Positions 9,832 through 19,811 of a DNA stretch of 64,000 nucleotides are shown here, piece by piece (position 1 is the first letter of the stretch; the number at the start of each line of letters is the position of its first letter). The position numbers were made by a program, and so were the translations under genes. Origin of the DNA: Amycolatopsis nalaikhensis (GTDB lineage: Bacteria > Actinomycetota > Actinomycetes > Mycobacteriales > Pseudonocardiaceae). The notes beneath the pieces are model-generated. The model was given only the letters and a program-made list of their open reading frames with translations. It ran no database searches and was not told where the DNA came from. The stretch is taken from contig NZ_CP127173.1 in the NCBI RefSeq assembly GCF_030264295.1, positions 5,711,501 to 5,775,500 of the forward strand, given 5' to 3'.

Positions 9832-10162
9832 AGCGTTCGGTTCCGGGCGGCGGAGCCTGGGGTGGTTGAGCGGCGTGCGGCGCCTTTCGGGCGGCCGTGA
9901 CTTCGGCGTGGGCTCAGACGGCCTTGGCCGAACGGGGAGGTTCTGCGCGGCAGAACGGCCTTGTCTCCCGAGGTGTGGTCGGCCGGAGCCTTCTGACGTC
10001 GGTCGGCGCGGGTTTTGGCGCGGCGCCAGCCCGGCTGAGCGGCCTTCGGCTCCGATCACCCGACCCCGGACAAGCCGGCGCCCCGGCGCCGAATGGCGGC
10101 CGGGGCGAGCCGGGTGCTTGCGCGTGGTGCTCAGGTAGTGCGTGCGGCCCTGGAGTGCGGGG
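9832..10162. other. 331-base gap between HNH gene and repeat-protein gene
   Basis: No convincing gene in either direction. The open frames here are shadows with no ribosome site and arginine/proline-rich nonsense composition. The stretch lies between two convergent genes and has no clear U-tailed hairpin that I can see. Confidence 0.6.
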
Positions 10163-10534
10163 TCAGGCGGCCAGCGCGTAGTCGCTCTGGCAGGTGACGC
10201 GGGTGCCCATGGTGACGCGCGTGCCACGGGTGACGCGGGTGCCTCGCGTGACGCGGGTGCCGCAGGTGACGCGCGTGCCCGCCGTCACTCGCGTGCCCAT
10301 CGTGACGCGGGTGTCGCGAGTGACTCGCGTACCGCGGGTGACGCGGGTGCCCGCCGTCACCCGGGTGCCCATCGTGACGCGCGTGCCCGACGTCACACGT
10401 GTACCCCGAGTGACGCGTGTACCGCGGGTAACCCTTGTGCCCGCCGTCACACGCGTTCCGGGGACGAATTCGATGTCGCTCGGTGACGAGAAGGTCTCGG
10501 TGATCGCCTGTGCGGGGGTCTGGACGCTGTTCAT
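10163..10534 (-). CDS. GTRVTx hexapeptide-repeat protein with ssrA-like C-terminus
   Basis: A 123-residue protein in three parts. Residues 1-25 are an ordinary leader (MNSVQTPAQAITETF...). Residues 26-115 are fifteen consecutive hexapeptides GTRVTx, with G changed to D once; x runs A,R,R,S,M,A,R,R,M,A,C,R,R,M,C. Residues 116-123 are QSDYALAA. AGGAGG lies 7 bases before the ATG, which fixes strand and start. The repeat codons differ silently from unit to unit, so the protein is what is conserved. The V and T spacing of six could suit a left-handed beta-helix (15 units = 5 coils of 18). The last residues match the YALAA end of tmRNA tags, a ClpXP degron. I know no named family; function is unknown. 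Confidence 0.8.
   Translation of the reverse strand: MNSVQTPAQAITETFSSPSDIEFVPGTRVTAGTRVTRGTRVTRGTRVTSGTRVTMGTRVTAGTRVTRGTRVTRDTRVTMGTRVTAGTRVTCGTRVTRGTRVTRGTRVTMGTRVTCQSDYALAA
10190..10459 (-). repeat. 15 tandem 18-bp coding repeats
   Basis: Fifteen contiguous 18-bp units encode GTRVTx. Third positions vary between units (for example GTC, GTG or GTT for Val and CGG, CGC or CGT for Arg) while the amino acids do not. They are unit-in-frame with no spacers, so this is not a CRISPR array. Because the unit length is a multiple of three, the other strand is also open across it, but it lacks a ribosome site. Confidence 0.9.
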
Positions 10535-10812
10535 GGCAAGGCCTCCTGGGACCGGTGCGTTACCTGCTGGGGCTGGGGAGCGGGGCGCAAGGCCCGTACA
10601 GGTGAAAAAGCTACGAGGATTTCAAGGCTGCGACAAGACGACAGCGGCGGGTGCGGCCGCCTGTACGTTGAGTTGCAACCTTTCGGCCCGACGGTCTTCG
10701 CCCCAACGTTCCAGTGGCCGCGAGCCAAGCGGCGGACGGCACTCGGCTTACGACGAACGGTCGAGTGCGCCGCGCGCGGTGGGCGCGGAGGGCATCCGAT
10801 ACGCTCAGCGCC

Positions 10813-11067
10813 GTGAACGTTGTCGAGACGATCGTGGTCTTCGCCGTGATCCCGCTGGCCATCTACGGTCTCGCCGGGCTGCTGACGCTCCGGCGCAGGT
10901 CGGGCGCCGCCCCGCGGCACCGGTCCGGCCAGGCCTGGGAGTACCCGGCCATGTGGTGGAGCGCCAACCCCGAAGGGGTCGGCGCGGGGCACCGGCACGC
11001 CGGCGCCGAGAACAGCGCGCCCCAGGGCGCTCAGACCGCGGCTGGAGGCGCTCGTGGCAACTGGTGA
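10813..11067 (+). CDS. small membrane protein of unknown function
   Basis: An 84-residue protein starting at GTG with MNVVETIVVFAVIPLAIYG, one clear transmembrane segment (residues 4-23), followed by a basic cytoplasmic stretch (LRRRSGAAPRHRSG) and a hydrophilic tail containing WEYPAMWWSANPEG. Its 3' end overlaps the next gene by 14 bases, so the two are probably one operon. The start is preferred over 10714 because the longer version adds only arginine-rich nonsense. I do not recognise the family; it may be a partner of the TPM-like protein. Confidence 0.7.
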   Translation: MNVVETIVVFAVIPLAIYGLAGLLTLRRRSGAAPRHRSGQAWEYPAMWWSANPEGVGAGHRHAGAENSAPQGAQTAAGGARGNW

Positions 11068-11542
11068 GCTGACGAAGCGCGTCGACGAGTCCGAGCTGGG
11101 CTACGGCGAGGCGCTCATGGCCAGCGGCCGCGTGTCGGCCGCGAAGATGTACGAGCCGGCGGCGCCGGCGGGGCCGTTCACCACGCGCCAGCTGGCGCGC
11201 CTGGACGAGGCGCTGACCTTCGCCAGCCGCGAGACGGGCCTGGACTTCAGCCTGTACCTCGGCGAGCTCGGCGAAGACAGCCGTTCGTCGGCGGAGAAGC
11301 TGCACTCGTCGACGACGGACCCGGCCAACTCGGTCCTGATCGCGGTGTCCCCCGGCGAGCGCAAGATCGAGATCGTCACGGGCAAGACGGCGCACGTCCG
11401 CCTGCCCGACCGCGGCGCCAAGCTGGCCGTCGCGAGCATGGTGGCGTCGTTCAAGGAGGGTGACCTGGTCCGCGGACTGGTCAACGGCCTGGTGAACGCG
11501 CTGCGCATGCTGTCCGACCAGGCGGGCCCCGCGCCCCGCTGA
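11054..11542 (+). CDS. DUF5130/TPM-domain protein
   Basis: A 162-residue soluble protein with an alpha-beta sandwich-type pattern of the TPM (repair/phosphatase-like) superfamily: FTTRQLARLDEALTFASRET, LDFSLYLGELGEDSR, a middle ANSVLIAVSPGERKIEIVTG and a helical tail. Actinobacterial DUF5130 proteins sit in the same neighbourhood beside pepN. The GTG start has GGAGG 6 bases upstream. The family's biochemical role is not established. A strong terminator follows. Confidence 0.75.
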   Translation: MATGELTKRVDESELGYGEALMASGRVSAAKMYEPAAPAGPFTTRQLARLDEALTFASRETGLDFSLYLGELGEDSRSSAEKLHSSTTDPANSVLIAVSPGERKIEIVTGKTAHVRLPDRGAKLAVASMVASFKEGDLVRGLVNGLVNALRMLSDQAGPAPR

Positions 11543-11556
11543 CCGGTATTGACGAA

Positions 11557-11588
11557 GGGCCCCGCACCAGCTCGGTGCGGGGCCTTTT
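11557..11588 (+). terminator. intrinsic terminator after DUF5130 gene
   Basis: A perfect 11-bp stem (GGCCCCGCACC at 11558-11568 with its complement at 11574-11584), a 5-base loop and TTTT at 11585-11588. It lies 15 bases after the stop codon. Confidence 0.9.
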
Positions 11589-11608
11589 CGCATGTCCACC
11601 GCGGCCCT

Positions 11609-11650
11609 CGTGAGTGTTTAGGGCGGTTCTAACCGCCCTGAACACTCACG
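11609..11650. repeat. 42-bp near-perfect palindrome between convergent genes
   Basis: Arms of 20 bases (11609-11628 and 11631-11650) pair with one G-T mismatch around a 2-base centre. The outer part CGTGAGTGTT pairs with AACACTCACG, and the inner GGGCGGTT with AACCGCCC. It sits between the terminator above and the pepN stop. It may end pepN transcription, or may be a member of a dispersed palindromic family, which only a genome search could show. Confidence 0.75.
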
Positions 11651-11656
11651 ACCGGG

Positions 11657-14225
<2,569 letters not shown>

Positions 14226-14385
14226 AGGCACCTCTGGTCGTTGGTATCGGTTTTCAACTCCCCGCATCCAATCATGGGGACGGGGTGGCGGGCGATAAGG
14301 GAACAAGCCCGCGTCCGGCGGTGTTGGCCGCTGTGTGGGGGAATCCCCCGCACGACGTGACCCGACTTCGCACAGGAGTGCCCTG

Positions 14386-15006
14386 ATGACCGCTGCCGAG
14401 CAGCCCACGAAGGTCGACTTCTACTTCGACCCGATCTGCCCGTTCGCGTGGATCACCTCGCGCTGGATCCTCGAGGTGGAGAAGCACCGCAACCTGGACC
14501 TGCGCTTCCGGATCATGAGCCTGTCGGTGCTGAACGAGGGCCGCGACGAGCTGCCGGAGCAGTACAAGGAGCTGCTGTCGAAGGGCTGGGGCCCGGTGCG
14601 CGTGGCCGTCGCGCTGTCGCAGCTCAAGGGCGAAGAGATGCTGCGGGACTACTACACCGAGTTCGGCACCCGCTACCACAACCAGGGCAACAAGGACCGC
14701 GACGAGGTCATCAAGCAGGCCCTCGAGGCGATCGGCGCGCCGCCGGAGCTCTACGACGCGGCGAACTCGACCGAGTACGACGAGGCGCTGAAGAAGAGCC
14801 ACCACGAGGGCATGGACCCGGTCGGCCAGGACGTGGGCACGCCGACGATCCACATCGACGGCGTGGCGTTCTTCGGCCCGGTGCTGAGCTCCATCCCGCG
14901 CGGCGAGGACGCGCTCAAGGTGTTCGACGGCGCGGTCGCGCTGGCGAGCTACCCGGACTTCTTCGAGCTGAAGCGCACCCGGACGGGCGAGCTGAACTTC
15001 GACTAA
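14386..15006 (+). CDS. DsbA-like mycothiol-dependent oxidoreductase (Rv2466c family)
   Basis: A 206-residue thioredoxin-fold protein with an inserted helical domain. In M. tuberculosis the Rv2466c protein reduces substrates using mycothiol through a CPWC site. Here the equivalent is FDPICPFAWITSRWILEV: Cys18 is kept but the second Cys is Ala21, so only a monothiol mechanism is possible. Downstream, MSLSVLNEGRDELPEQY, NQGNKDRDEVI, the cis-Pro segment VGTPTIHIDG and FFGPVLSSIPRGED are all conserved. The ATG at 14386 has AGGAG 7 bases ahead and is preferred over 14335. Confidence 0.88.
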   Translation: MTAAEQPTKVDFYFDPICPFAWITSRWILEVEKHRNLDLRFRIMSLSVLNEGRDELPEQYKELLSKGWGPVRVAVALSQLKGEEMLRDYYTEFGTRYHNQGNKDRDEVIKQALEAIGAPPELYDAANSTEYDEALKKSHHEGMDPVGQDVGTPTIHIDGVAFFGPVLSSIPRGEDALKVFDGAVALASYPDFFELKRTRTGELNFD

Positions 15007-15812
15007 GGCGTCGCCAGGGCGGCCAGGGTGACGTCACTGGGGTAGCGGGACGCGGCCACGGCGGCGACTTCGGTCGTTTCGCCGCGGCCGAGGCCCGCCT
15101 TGAGCGAGATCAGCTCGTGCAGGCCGTCGCGGTGGTAACGGACGAAGGCCGCGTCGACCGGGTCGCCGTGGCCGGGGACGACGACGCGTGGGTCGAGAGC
15201 GAGGATCGCGTCGAGCGCGTCCGGCCAGGCGGTCAGGTCGGTCTCGTCGCTGAACGAGAACGCGCTGAACCCGGCTTCGGCGTGCTCGACGACGTCACCG
15301 GCGAACACGACGCCCGCGTCGGGGACGTGCACGACGACGTCGTGGCCGGTGTGCGCCGGGCCGGGGTGCAGCAGCACCGCGGCGCGGCCGCCGAGGTCGA
15401 CCTCGACGCGCCCGGTGAACGTGTGGTCCGGCGCGGCGACGGTGGTGCGCGCGATGGCCTCGGCGATCTCGGGCTTGCCCTCGCCGCGGTAGTGGGCGAC
15501 CCACTTGGCGCGGTCGGCCTCGGCGTGCTCGGCCAGCTCGGCGGCGCAGCGTTCGTGCGCCCAGACCTCGCACGGCAGGAACGCCTCGGTGCCCCAGGCG
15601 TGGTCGAAGTGGGCGTGCGTGTAGACGACGGTCCACGGCAGCGGCGTCTTCTCGCGGATCGCCGCCGCCAGTTCGGCGCCCTGCTCCAGGTCGCCGCGGG
15701 TGTCGACGACCAGGCAGCGCTCGGCCCCGACGACCAGCCCGACGGTCAGGTCCAGCTCCTCGTAGCGGCGTGCGTGCACGCCTTCGGCGACGTCGATCCA
15801 GCGGCCGGTCAT
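15003..15812 (-). CDS. metallo-beta-lactamase-fold hydrolase
   Basis: A 269-residue soluble MBL-fold enzyme. The metal motif THAHFDHAWG (HxHxDH) is near residue 75. Further metal ligands appear in HPGPAHTGHD, VFAGDVVEHAE (Asp) and VVVPGHGDPV (His). It belongs to the broad glyoxalase II-like/quorum-quenching group whose substrate cannot be assigned. The ATG start overlaps the stop of the upstream ComB-like gene (ATGA), and its 3' end overlaps the convergent Rv2466c-like gene by 4 bases. Confidence 0.82.
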   Translation of the reverse strand: MTGRWIDVAEGVHARRYEELDLTVGLVVGAERCLVVDTRGDLEQGAELAAAIREKTPLPWTVVYTHAHFDHAWGTEAFLPCEVWAHERCAAELAEHAEADRAKWVAHYRGEGKPEIAEAIARTTVAAPDHTFTGRVEVDLGGRAAVLLHPGPAHTGHDVVVHVPDAGVVFAGDVVEHAEAGFSAFSFSDETDLTAWPDALDAILALDPRVVVPGHGDPVDAAFVRYHRDGLHELISLKAGLGRGETTEVAAVAASRYPSDVTLAALATP

Positions 15813-16531
15813 GCCAGTACTCCTTCGTTCAGGACGGGAACAGCGTCGCTCACGTCGAGCCGCGCGGCCAGGGCGACGTCGCGGCCGTGGCCCGATTCGG
15901 TCAGTTCGCGCCCGGACACGCACTCCGCCAGCGCCGTGACGTCGACGGACCGCGCGGCGAGCGCGGCTTCCGGCGAAAGCGACCGGCCCAGCCGGGCCAG
16001 CGCGGCGGCGATCGCGCCCGCGCCCACCTGGTCCTCGACGCACGGGCGCAGCGGCCCGAACGTCTCGCCGTCGCCGAAGATGTTCACGCCCCAGCGTTCC
16101 CCGGCCGCGACCAGGCCGACGGGCCCGCCGAACCCGTGCGCTTTCGCGGCGACGGCGGAGGCGTTGCGCAGGCAGCCCGCGAGCACGTGGGCGCCGGTGG
16201 CCGCGGCGGCGTCGCAGAGGGTGGCGCCGTTGGGCGAGGGGAGCGCGAGCAGCGTCGCCGGAGGGATTTCCGTCACAGAAGACGGCCTGAGGGTGAACGC
16301 GCCCTCGCCCGCGATGGTCGCGCCCGCCGCCCGTGCGAGGGCGATCCCGCGTTCGTCGCGCCACCGCACCGGCAGCACGCGCCCGCCGCGCCCGACCACG
16401 AGATCCGTGGTGGTGCTGAAGGAAAGCACGTCGACGACGACCAGCACGGCGCATTCGCGGCCGAGCGCGGCGACGCCTTCGCCGCCCCAGTCGAGCCGCA
16501 CGTCGTGCCCCGATTGCTCCCAGATGCCCAC
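15809..16531 (-). CDS. comB: 2-phosphosulfolactate phosphatase family protein (ComB-like)
   Basis: A 240-residue protein of the ComB family, which in methanogens dephosphorylates 2-phospho-3-sulfolactate in coenzyme M synthesis. In actinobacteria the substrate is unproven. Family features are VLVVVDVLSFSTTTDLVVGRGG near the N-terminus, LPSPNGATLC, AGCLRNASAVA and VAAGERWG with downstream EDQVGAGAI. The GTG at 16531 is a weak start, but the divergent rpiB start at 16577 leaves room for nothing longer. It is coupled to the MBL gene. Confidence 0.75.
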   Translation of the reverse strand: MGIWEQSGHDVRLDWGGEGVAALGRECAVLVVVDVLSFSTTTDLVVGRGGRVLPVRWRDERGIALARAAGATIAGEGAFTLRPSSVTEIPPATLLALPSPNGATLCDAAAATGAHVLAGCLRNASAVAAKAHGFGGPVGLVAAGERWGVNIFGDGETFGPLRPCVEDQVGAGAIAAALARLGRSLSPEAALAARSVDVTALAECVSGRELTESGHGRDVALAARLDVSDAVPVLNEGVLA

Positions 16532-16576
16532 CCCCGGAGCATGCCCGAAACCGGCCGTGGTGGCAGACTCCCAGCC

Positions 16577-17050
16577 GTGCGTGTCTACTTGGGATCCGAC
16601 CATGCCGGTTTCGAGCTGAAGAACCACCTGGTGGCTCACCTGGAGAAGCAGGGCCACGAGGTCACCGACATCGGTCCGCACGTCTACGACGCGGCCGACG
16701 ACTACCCGGCGTTCTGCGTCGAGACGGCGCTGCGCGTGGTGGCCGACGAAGGCAGCCGCGGCATCGTCGTCGGCGGCTCCGGCAACGGCGAGCAGATCGC
16801 CGCGAACAAGGTGCCGGGCGCGCGGGCGGGCCTGGCCTGGAGCGTCGAGACCGCCAAGCTGTGCCGCGAGCACAACCACGCCCAGCTGATCGGCGTCGGC
16901 GCCCGGATGCACACCGCCGAGGAAGCGACCGAGATCGTCGAGGCCTTCCTCGCGACGGAGGTTTCGCCGGAGGAGCGCCACGCGCGTCGCGTGCAGCAGC
17001 TGCTCGACTACGAGCGCACCGGGACCCCGCCGGCGTTGCCGGAGGCCTGA
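16577..17050 (+). CDS. rpiB: ribose-5-phosphate isomerase B
   Basis: Interconverts ribose-5-phosphate and ribulose-5-phosphate in the pentose phosphate pathway. The 157-residue protein starts MRVYLGSDHAGFELK, the RpiB phosphate-binding signature. It contains GIVVGGSGNGEQIAANKVPG, in which Ser replaces the catalytic Cys of E. coli RpiB, as is usual in mycobacteria. It ends with HNHAQLIGVGARMHT. Its TGA overlaps the ATG of the next gene (TGATG), so the two are coupled, matching Rv2465c-Rv2464c. Confidence 0.95.
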   Translation: MRVYLGSDHAGFELKNHLVAHLEKQGHEVTDIGPHVYDAADDYPAFCVETALRVVADEGSRGIVVGGSGNGEQIAANKVPGARAGLAWSVETAKLCREHNHAQLIGVGARMHTAEEATEIVEAFLATEVSPEERHARRVQQLLDYERTGTPPALPEA

Positions 17051-17859
17051 TGCCCGAGGGGCACACGCTCCACCGGCTCGCGCGGCTGCACAAGCGCCGG
17101 TTCGCCGGCGCCCCGGTCGAGGTGAGCAGCCCGCAGGGCCGCTTCGCCGCCGAAGCGTCCCGTTTGGACGGCCGCGTGTTCGTCGGCGCGGAGGCGTACG
17201 GGAAGCACCTCTTCCACGACTACGGTCCACACGGGATCGTCCACATCCACCTCGGGCTGTACGGGATCTTCGGCGAGTCGCCGCTGCCCGCGCCGGAGCC
17301 GGTGGGCCAGGTCCGGCTGCGGCTGGCGGGCCGGACGCACTGGACGGACCTGCGCGGGCCGACGAAGTGCGAGCTGCTGGACGTGTCCCAGGTCGACGCG
17401 ATCAAGGCGCGTCTCGGGCCGGACCCGTTGCGCCGCGACGCGAAACCCGAGCGGGCGTGGGACCGCATCTCGCGCTCGAAGACGTCGATCGCGGCGTTGC
17501 TGATGGACCAGGCGGTGCTGGCCGGGGTCGGCAACGTGTACCGGGCCGAAGTGCTGTTCCGCCACGGCGTCGCACCCCGCACGCCGGGGCGGGCGCTGGA
17601 CCGGGAGCTGTGGGACGCCATGTGGGCGGACCTGGTGACGTTGATGCGCGCCGGGGTCCGCGTGGGCCGGATCGACACGGTCCGGCCGGAGCACCTGCCG
17701 GAAGCGATGGGCCGCGCGGCCCGCGTCGACCGCCACGGCGGCGAGGTGTACGTCTACCGCCGGGCGGGAGAGCCGTGCCTGGTGTGCGGAACGCCGGTGG
17801 CGACGGCGGAGCTGGTGGGCCGCAAGCTCTACTGGTGCCCCACCTGCCAGCCCGCCTGA
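17050..17859 (+). CDS. nei: Fpg/Nei family DNA glycosylase (endonuclease VIII type)
   Basis: A 269-residue base-excision repair enzyme removing oxidised pyrimidines and nicking the abasic site. The catalytic N-terminus PEGHTLHRL is exact once Met is removed (Pro1, Glu2). A conserved lysine follows (EAYGKHLFHDY), then the helix-two-turn-helix LMDQAVLAGVGNVYRAEVLF. The C-terminal zinc finger has Cys in EPCLVCGT and YWCPTCQPA. A tandem hairpin repeat ends the unit. Confidence 0.94.
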   Translation: MPEGHTLHRLARLHKRRFAGAPVEVSSPQGRFAAEASRLDGRVFVGAEAYGKHLFHDYGPHGIVHIHLGLYGIFGESPLPAPEPVGQVRLRLAGRTHWTDLRGPTKCELLDVSQVDAIKARLGPDPLRRDAKPERAWDRISRSKTSIAALLMDQAVLAGVGNVYRAEVLFRHGVAPRTPGRALDRELWDAMWADLVTLMRAGVRVGRIDTVRPEHLPEAMGRAARVDRHGGEVYVYRRAGEPCLVCGTPVATAELVGRKLYWCPTCQPA

Positions 17860-17863
17860 CCCC

Positions 17864-17952
17864 AAGCGCCCCAATGTGGCCTTCGGTGCGTCAGACGCAA
17901 CCAAGGCGGCCTTCGGTGCGTGAGACGCAACCAAGGCCGCCTTGGGGCGCTT
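17864..17952. repeat. nested inverted/direct repeat, likely bidirectional terminator
   Basis: An outer perfect 11-bp inverted repeat (AAGCGCCCCAA at 17864-17874 and its complement at 17942-17952) encloses two 30-bp direct repeats (17878-17907 and 17908-17937) differing at one base. Each copy contains a GCGTC-GACGC mini-hairpin. It lies between convergent genes ending at 17859 and 17965, so termination in both directions is plausible. Confidence 0.8.
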
Positions 17953-17964
17953 GAAGCTGGGCGG

Positions 17965-18783
17965 TCAGAAGTCGAAGCCGCCGCCGTCGAAACCTCCGCC
18001 GTCGAATCCGCCGCCGCCCCAGTCGCCGCCGCCCCAGTCGCCGCCGCCCATGTCGCCGCCGTCGCCACCGAAGTCGCCTCCGGCGTCACCGCCGCCGTCG
18101 CCGCCCATGTCGCCCGACTCCAGCGCGTCCTGCTGGCCCGCGTCGTAGCCCGACTCCCAGGCCGAGGCGCTCGCGATGCCGCTCATGCCGGAGAACATCG
18201 CACTGAACAGGAACATCGACCCGAGACCCCAGGCACCGGCGACGAGCGCGGGCTTCCACCACGGCTCGCTGTACCAGCCCTGCGGCACCGGACGCCCGGC
18301 GACGCGGCCGCCGGGGTAGTAGTACGGCGTGTCCTGGCCCGGCTCGGGCGACGCGGAGTAGTGCTGGCCCTCGACGTCGACGTCGCGGCGCTCGGTGACC
18401 TTGCCCGCCCGCTCGCGCTCGGCCTCCTCCGGCAGCTGCGGGCCGGGGTCCATGCCCATCGCCACGCGCGCGGCGCGGACGTAGTAGAGGCCCTCGACGG
18501 CGGTCTCCTTGACCAGCCGGGCCTGCTCGATGGTGCGGGCCTGCTCCAGCTGGGAGCCCGCCGCGTTGTAGCGCTCGCTCGCGTCGGCCATCGCCTGCAT
18601 CGACGCGGTGTCGTTGCCGTTCAGGTTCAGCACCTGACCGCCGAGCCGCTCGACGAGGCGCCGGGCGTCGGCCTTGGCGTCGTCCAGCTCCCGCTGCCGG
18701 GCCGCGGCGCGCTGCCGCGAGAAATACAGGCCGCCACCGACGATCACGACGACGAGCACGATCAGGAAGATCGCGGTGCCCAT
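17965..18783 (-). CDS. membrane protein with Gly/Asp-rich C-terminal tail
   Basis: A 272-residue protein. It has an N-terminal transmembrane helix (MGTAIFLIVLVVVIVGGGLYF) and a long helical, probably coiled-coil region (residues 25-110). A second hydrophobic stretch follows (WWKPALVAGAWGLGSMFLF), and the last 60 residues are almost only Gly, Asp and Phe with repeats such as GGGDWGGGDWGGGGFDG. The ATG at 18783 has GGGAG 6 bases upstream. A Gly-rich acidic tail after a membrane anchor recalls TPM-associated or DUF1542-type proteins, but I cannot assign a function. Confidence 0.72.
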   Translation of the reverse strand: MGTAIFLIVLVVVIVGGGLYFSRQRAAARQRELDDAKADARRLVERLGGQVLNLNGNDTASMQAMADASERYNAAGSQLEQARTIEQARLVKETAVEGLYYVRAARVAMGMDPGPQLPEEAERERAGKVTERRDVDVEGQHYSASPEPGQDTPYYYPGGRVAGRPVPQGWYSEPWWKPALVAGAWGLGSMFLFSAMFSGMSGIASASAWESGYDAGQQDALESGDMGGDGGGDAGGDFGGDGGDMGGGDWGGGDWGGGGFDGGGFDGGGFDF

Positions 18784-18907
18784 GGACCACTCCCAGAAGT
18801 TCGGGGCCGGGTGACCGGAAGTCACCTTCTGATTCGGACAACGCGGACGCTACGCGGTGGGTTCCCGGCAGGTGATCCGGCACACCGTCAGACCTGGCCG
18901 AAGAAAC

Positions 18908-18921
18908 TAGAACACGTTATA
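18908..18921. promoter_or_regulatory. KstR-type operator
   Basis: The 14 bases TAGAACACGTTATA match TnnAACnnGTTnnA, the published recognition pattern of the TetR-family cholesterol regulator KstR, at every fixed position. It ends 10 bases before the ATG of the LLM oxidoreductase gene, a position suited to repression. Confidence 0.7.
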
Positions 18922-18930
18922 GTTCGACGC

Positions 18931-19806
18931 ATGAAGTTCACCCTGTCGATCGCGATGAACCCCCTCGATCAGCTGGGCGAGCTCGCCCGGGCCGCCGAAG
19001 AGGCCGGCTTCGCCTCCATCGCCCTGCCGGACTCGCTCTTCTACGCCGAAACGGTGGACACGGACTACCCGTACACCCCCGACGGCAGCCGGTTCTGGAC
19101 CGCGGACACCCCGTGGGTGGACCCGCTCGTCGCGACCGCGTCGATGGGGGCGGTCACCAGCCGGATCCACTTCTACACGTCGGTGCTGAAGCTCGGCTCG
19201 CGCAACCCGGTGCTGCTGGCGCGCCAGGTCGGCTCGGCGAGCGTGCTCACCGGCGGCCGGTTCGGCCTCGGGCTCGGCGTTGGCTGGCTGCCGCAGGAGT
19301 TCGAGTACTGCGGCGTGCCGTTCGAGCGGCGCGGCAAGCGCGTCGACGAGGCCATCGACGTGCTCCGGTTGATCCTCGACGGCGGCATGGTCGAGTACCA
19401 CGGCGAGTTCTACGACTTCGACAAGATCCAGATGAGCCCGGCGCCGCCGTCGCGGGTGCCGTTCTACATCGGCGGTCACACCGAGGTGGCGCTGAAGCGC
19501 GCGGCCCGCGTCGCCGACGGCTGGTCCTCGGCGATGATGAAGCTCGAGGAGCTGCGCGACACGATCGCCCGGCTCAAGGAGCTGCTGGCCGAGCGCGGCC
19601 GCGCCGACGACCCGTTCGAGTACCAGGCGGTCTGCATCGACCGGTTCGGCCTCGACGGCTACCGCGAGCAGGCCGAGGTGGGCGTCACCGACATCATCAC
19701 GATGCCGTGGGTGTTCGACGGCGTCGGGTTCGACGCGCCGGTCGAGCCGAAGCTCGAAGCGATCCGCAAGTTCGGGGCCGAGATCATCGCGAAGTTCGAG
19801 GAGTGA
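18931..19806 (+). CDS. LLM class (F420-dependent) oxidoreductase
   Basis: A 291-residue TIM-barrel enzyme of the bacterial luciferase superfamily that likely uses coenzyme F420. The N-terminus MKFTLSIAMNPLDQLGELAR is followed by IALPDSLFY, ASMGAVTSRIHFYTSVLKLG and GRFGLGLGVGWLPQEFEYCG, the cofactor-binding signature of the Rv2161c-like group, then VPFYIGGHTEVALKRAARVADGW. The KstR-type box directly upstream suggests a role in steroid or related lipid catabolism. A SnoaL-like partner follows 5 bases downstream. Confidence 0.88.
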   Translation: MKFTLSIAMNPLDQLGELARAAEEAGFASIALPDSLFYAETVDTDYPYTPDGSRFWTADTPWVDPLVATASMGAVTSRIHFYTSVLKLGSRNPVLLARQVGSASVLTGGRFGLGLGVGWLPQEFEYCGVPFERRGKRVDEAIDVLRLILDGGMVEYHGEFYDFDKIQMSPAPPSRVPFYIGGHTEVALKRAARVADGWSSAMMKLEELRDTIARLKELLAERGRADDPFEYQAVCIDRFGLDGYREQAEVGVTDIITMPWVFDGVGFDAPVEPKLEAIRKFGAEIIAKFEE

Positions 19807-19811
19807 CGGGC

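Noticed and set aside
8998..10227. 409-residue minus-strand ORF
   Set aside because: Antisense to the HNH gene and without recognisable sequence.
10190..10459. CRISPR array
   Set aside because: Units are contiguous, 18 bp, in frame and without spacers; no cas genes are nearby.
10163..10534. tmRNA (ssrA) gene, because of the YALAA tail
   Set aside because: No tRNA-Ala-like domain flanks it, and the frame is a complete 123-residue protein with start, ribosome site and stop.
10194..11072. Plus-strand ORF through the 18-bp repeats (TRVPxV repeats)
   Set aside because: It has no ribosome site and runs into arginine-rich nonsense. The minus-strand frame has AGGAGG at ideal spacing and silent codon changes.
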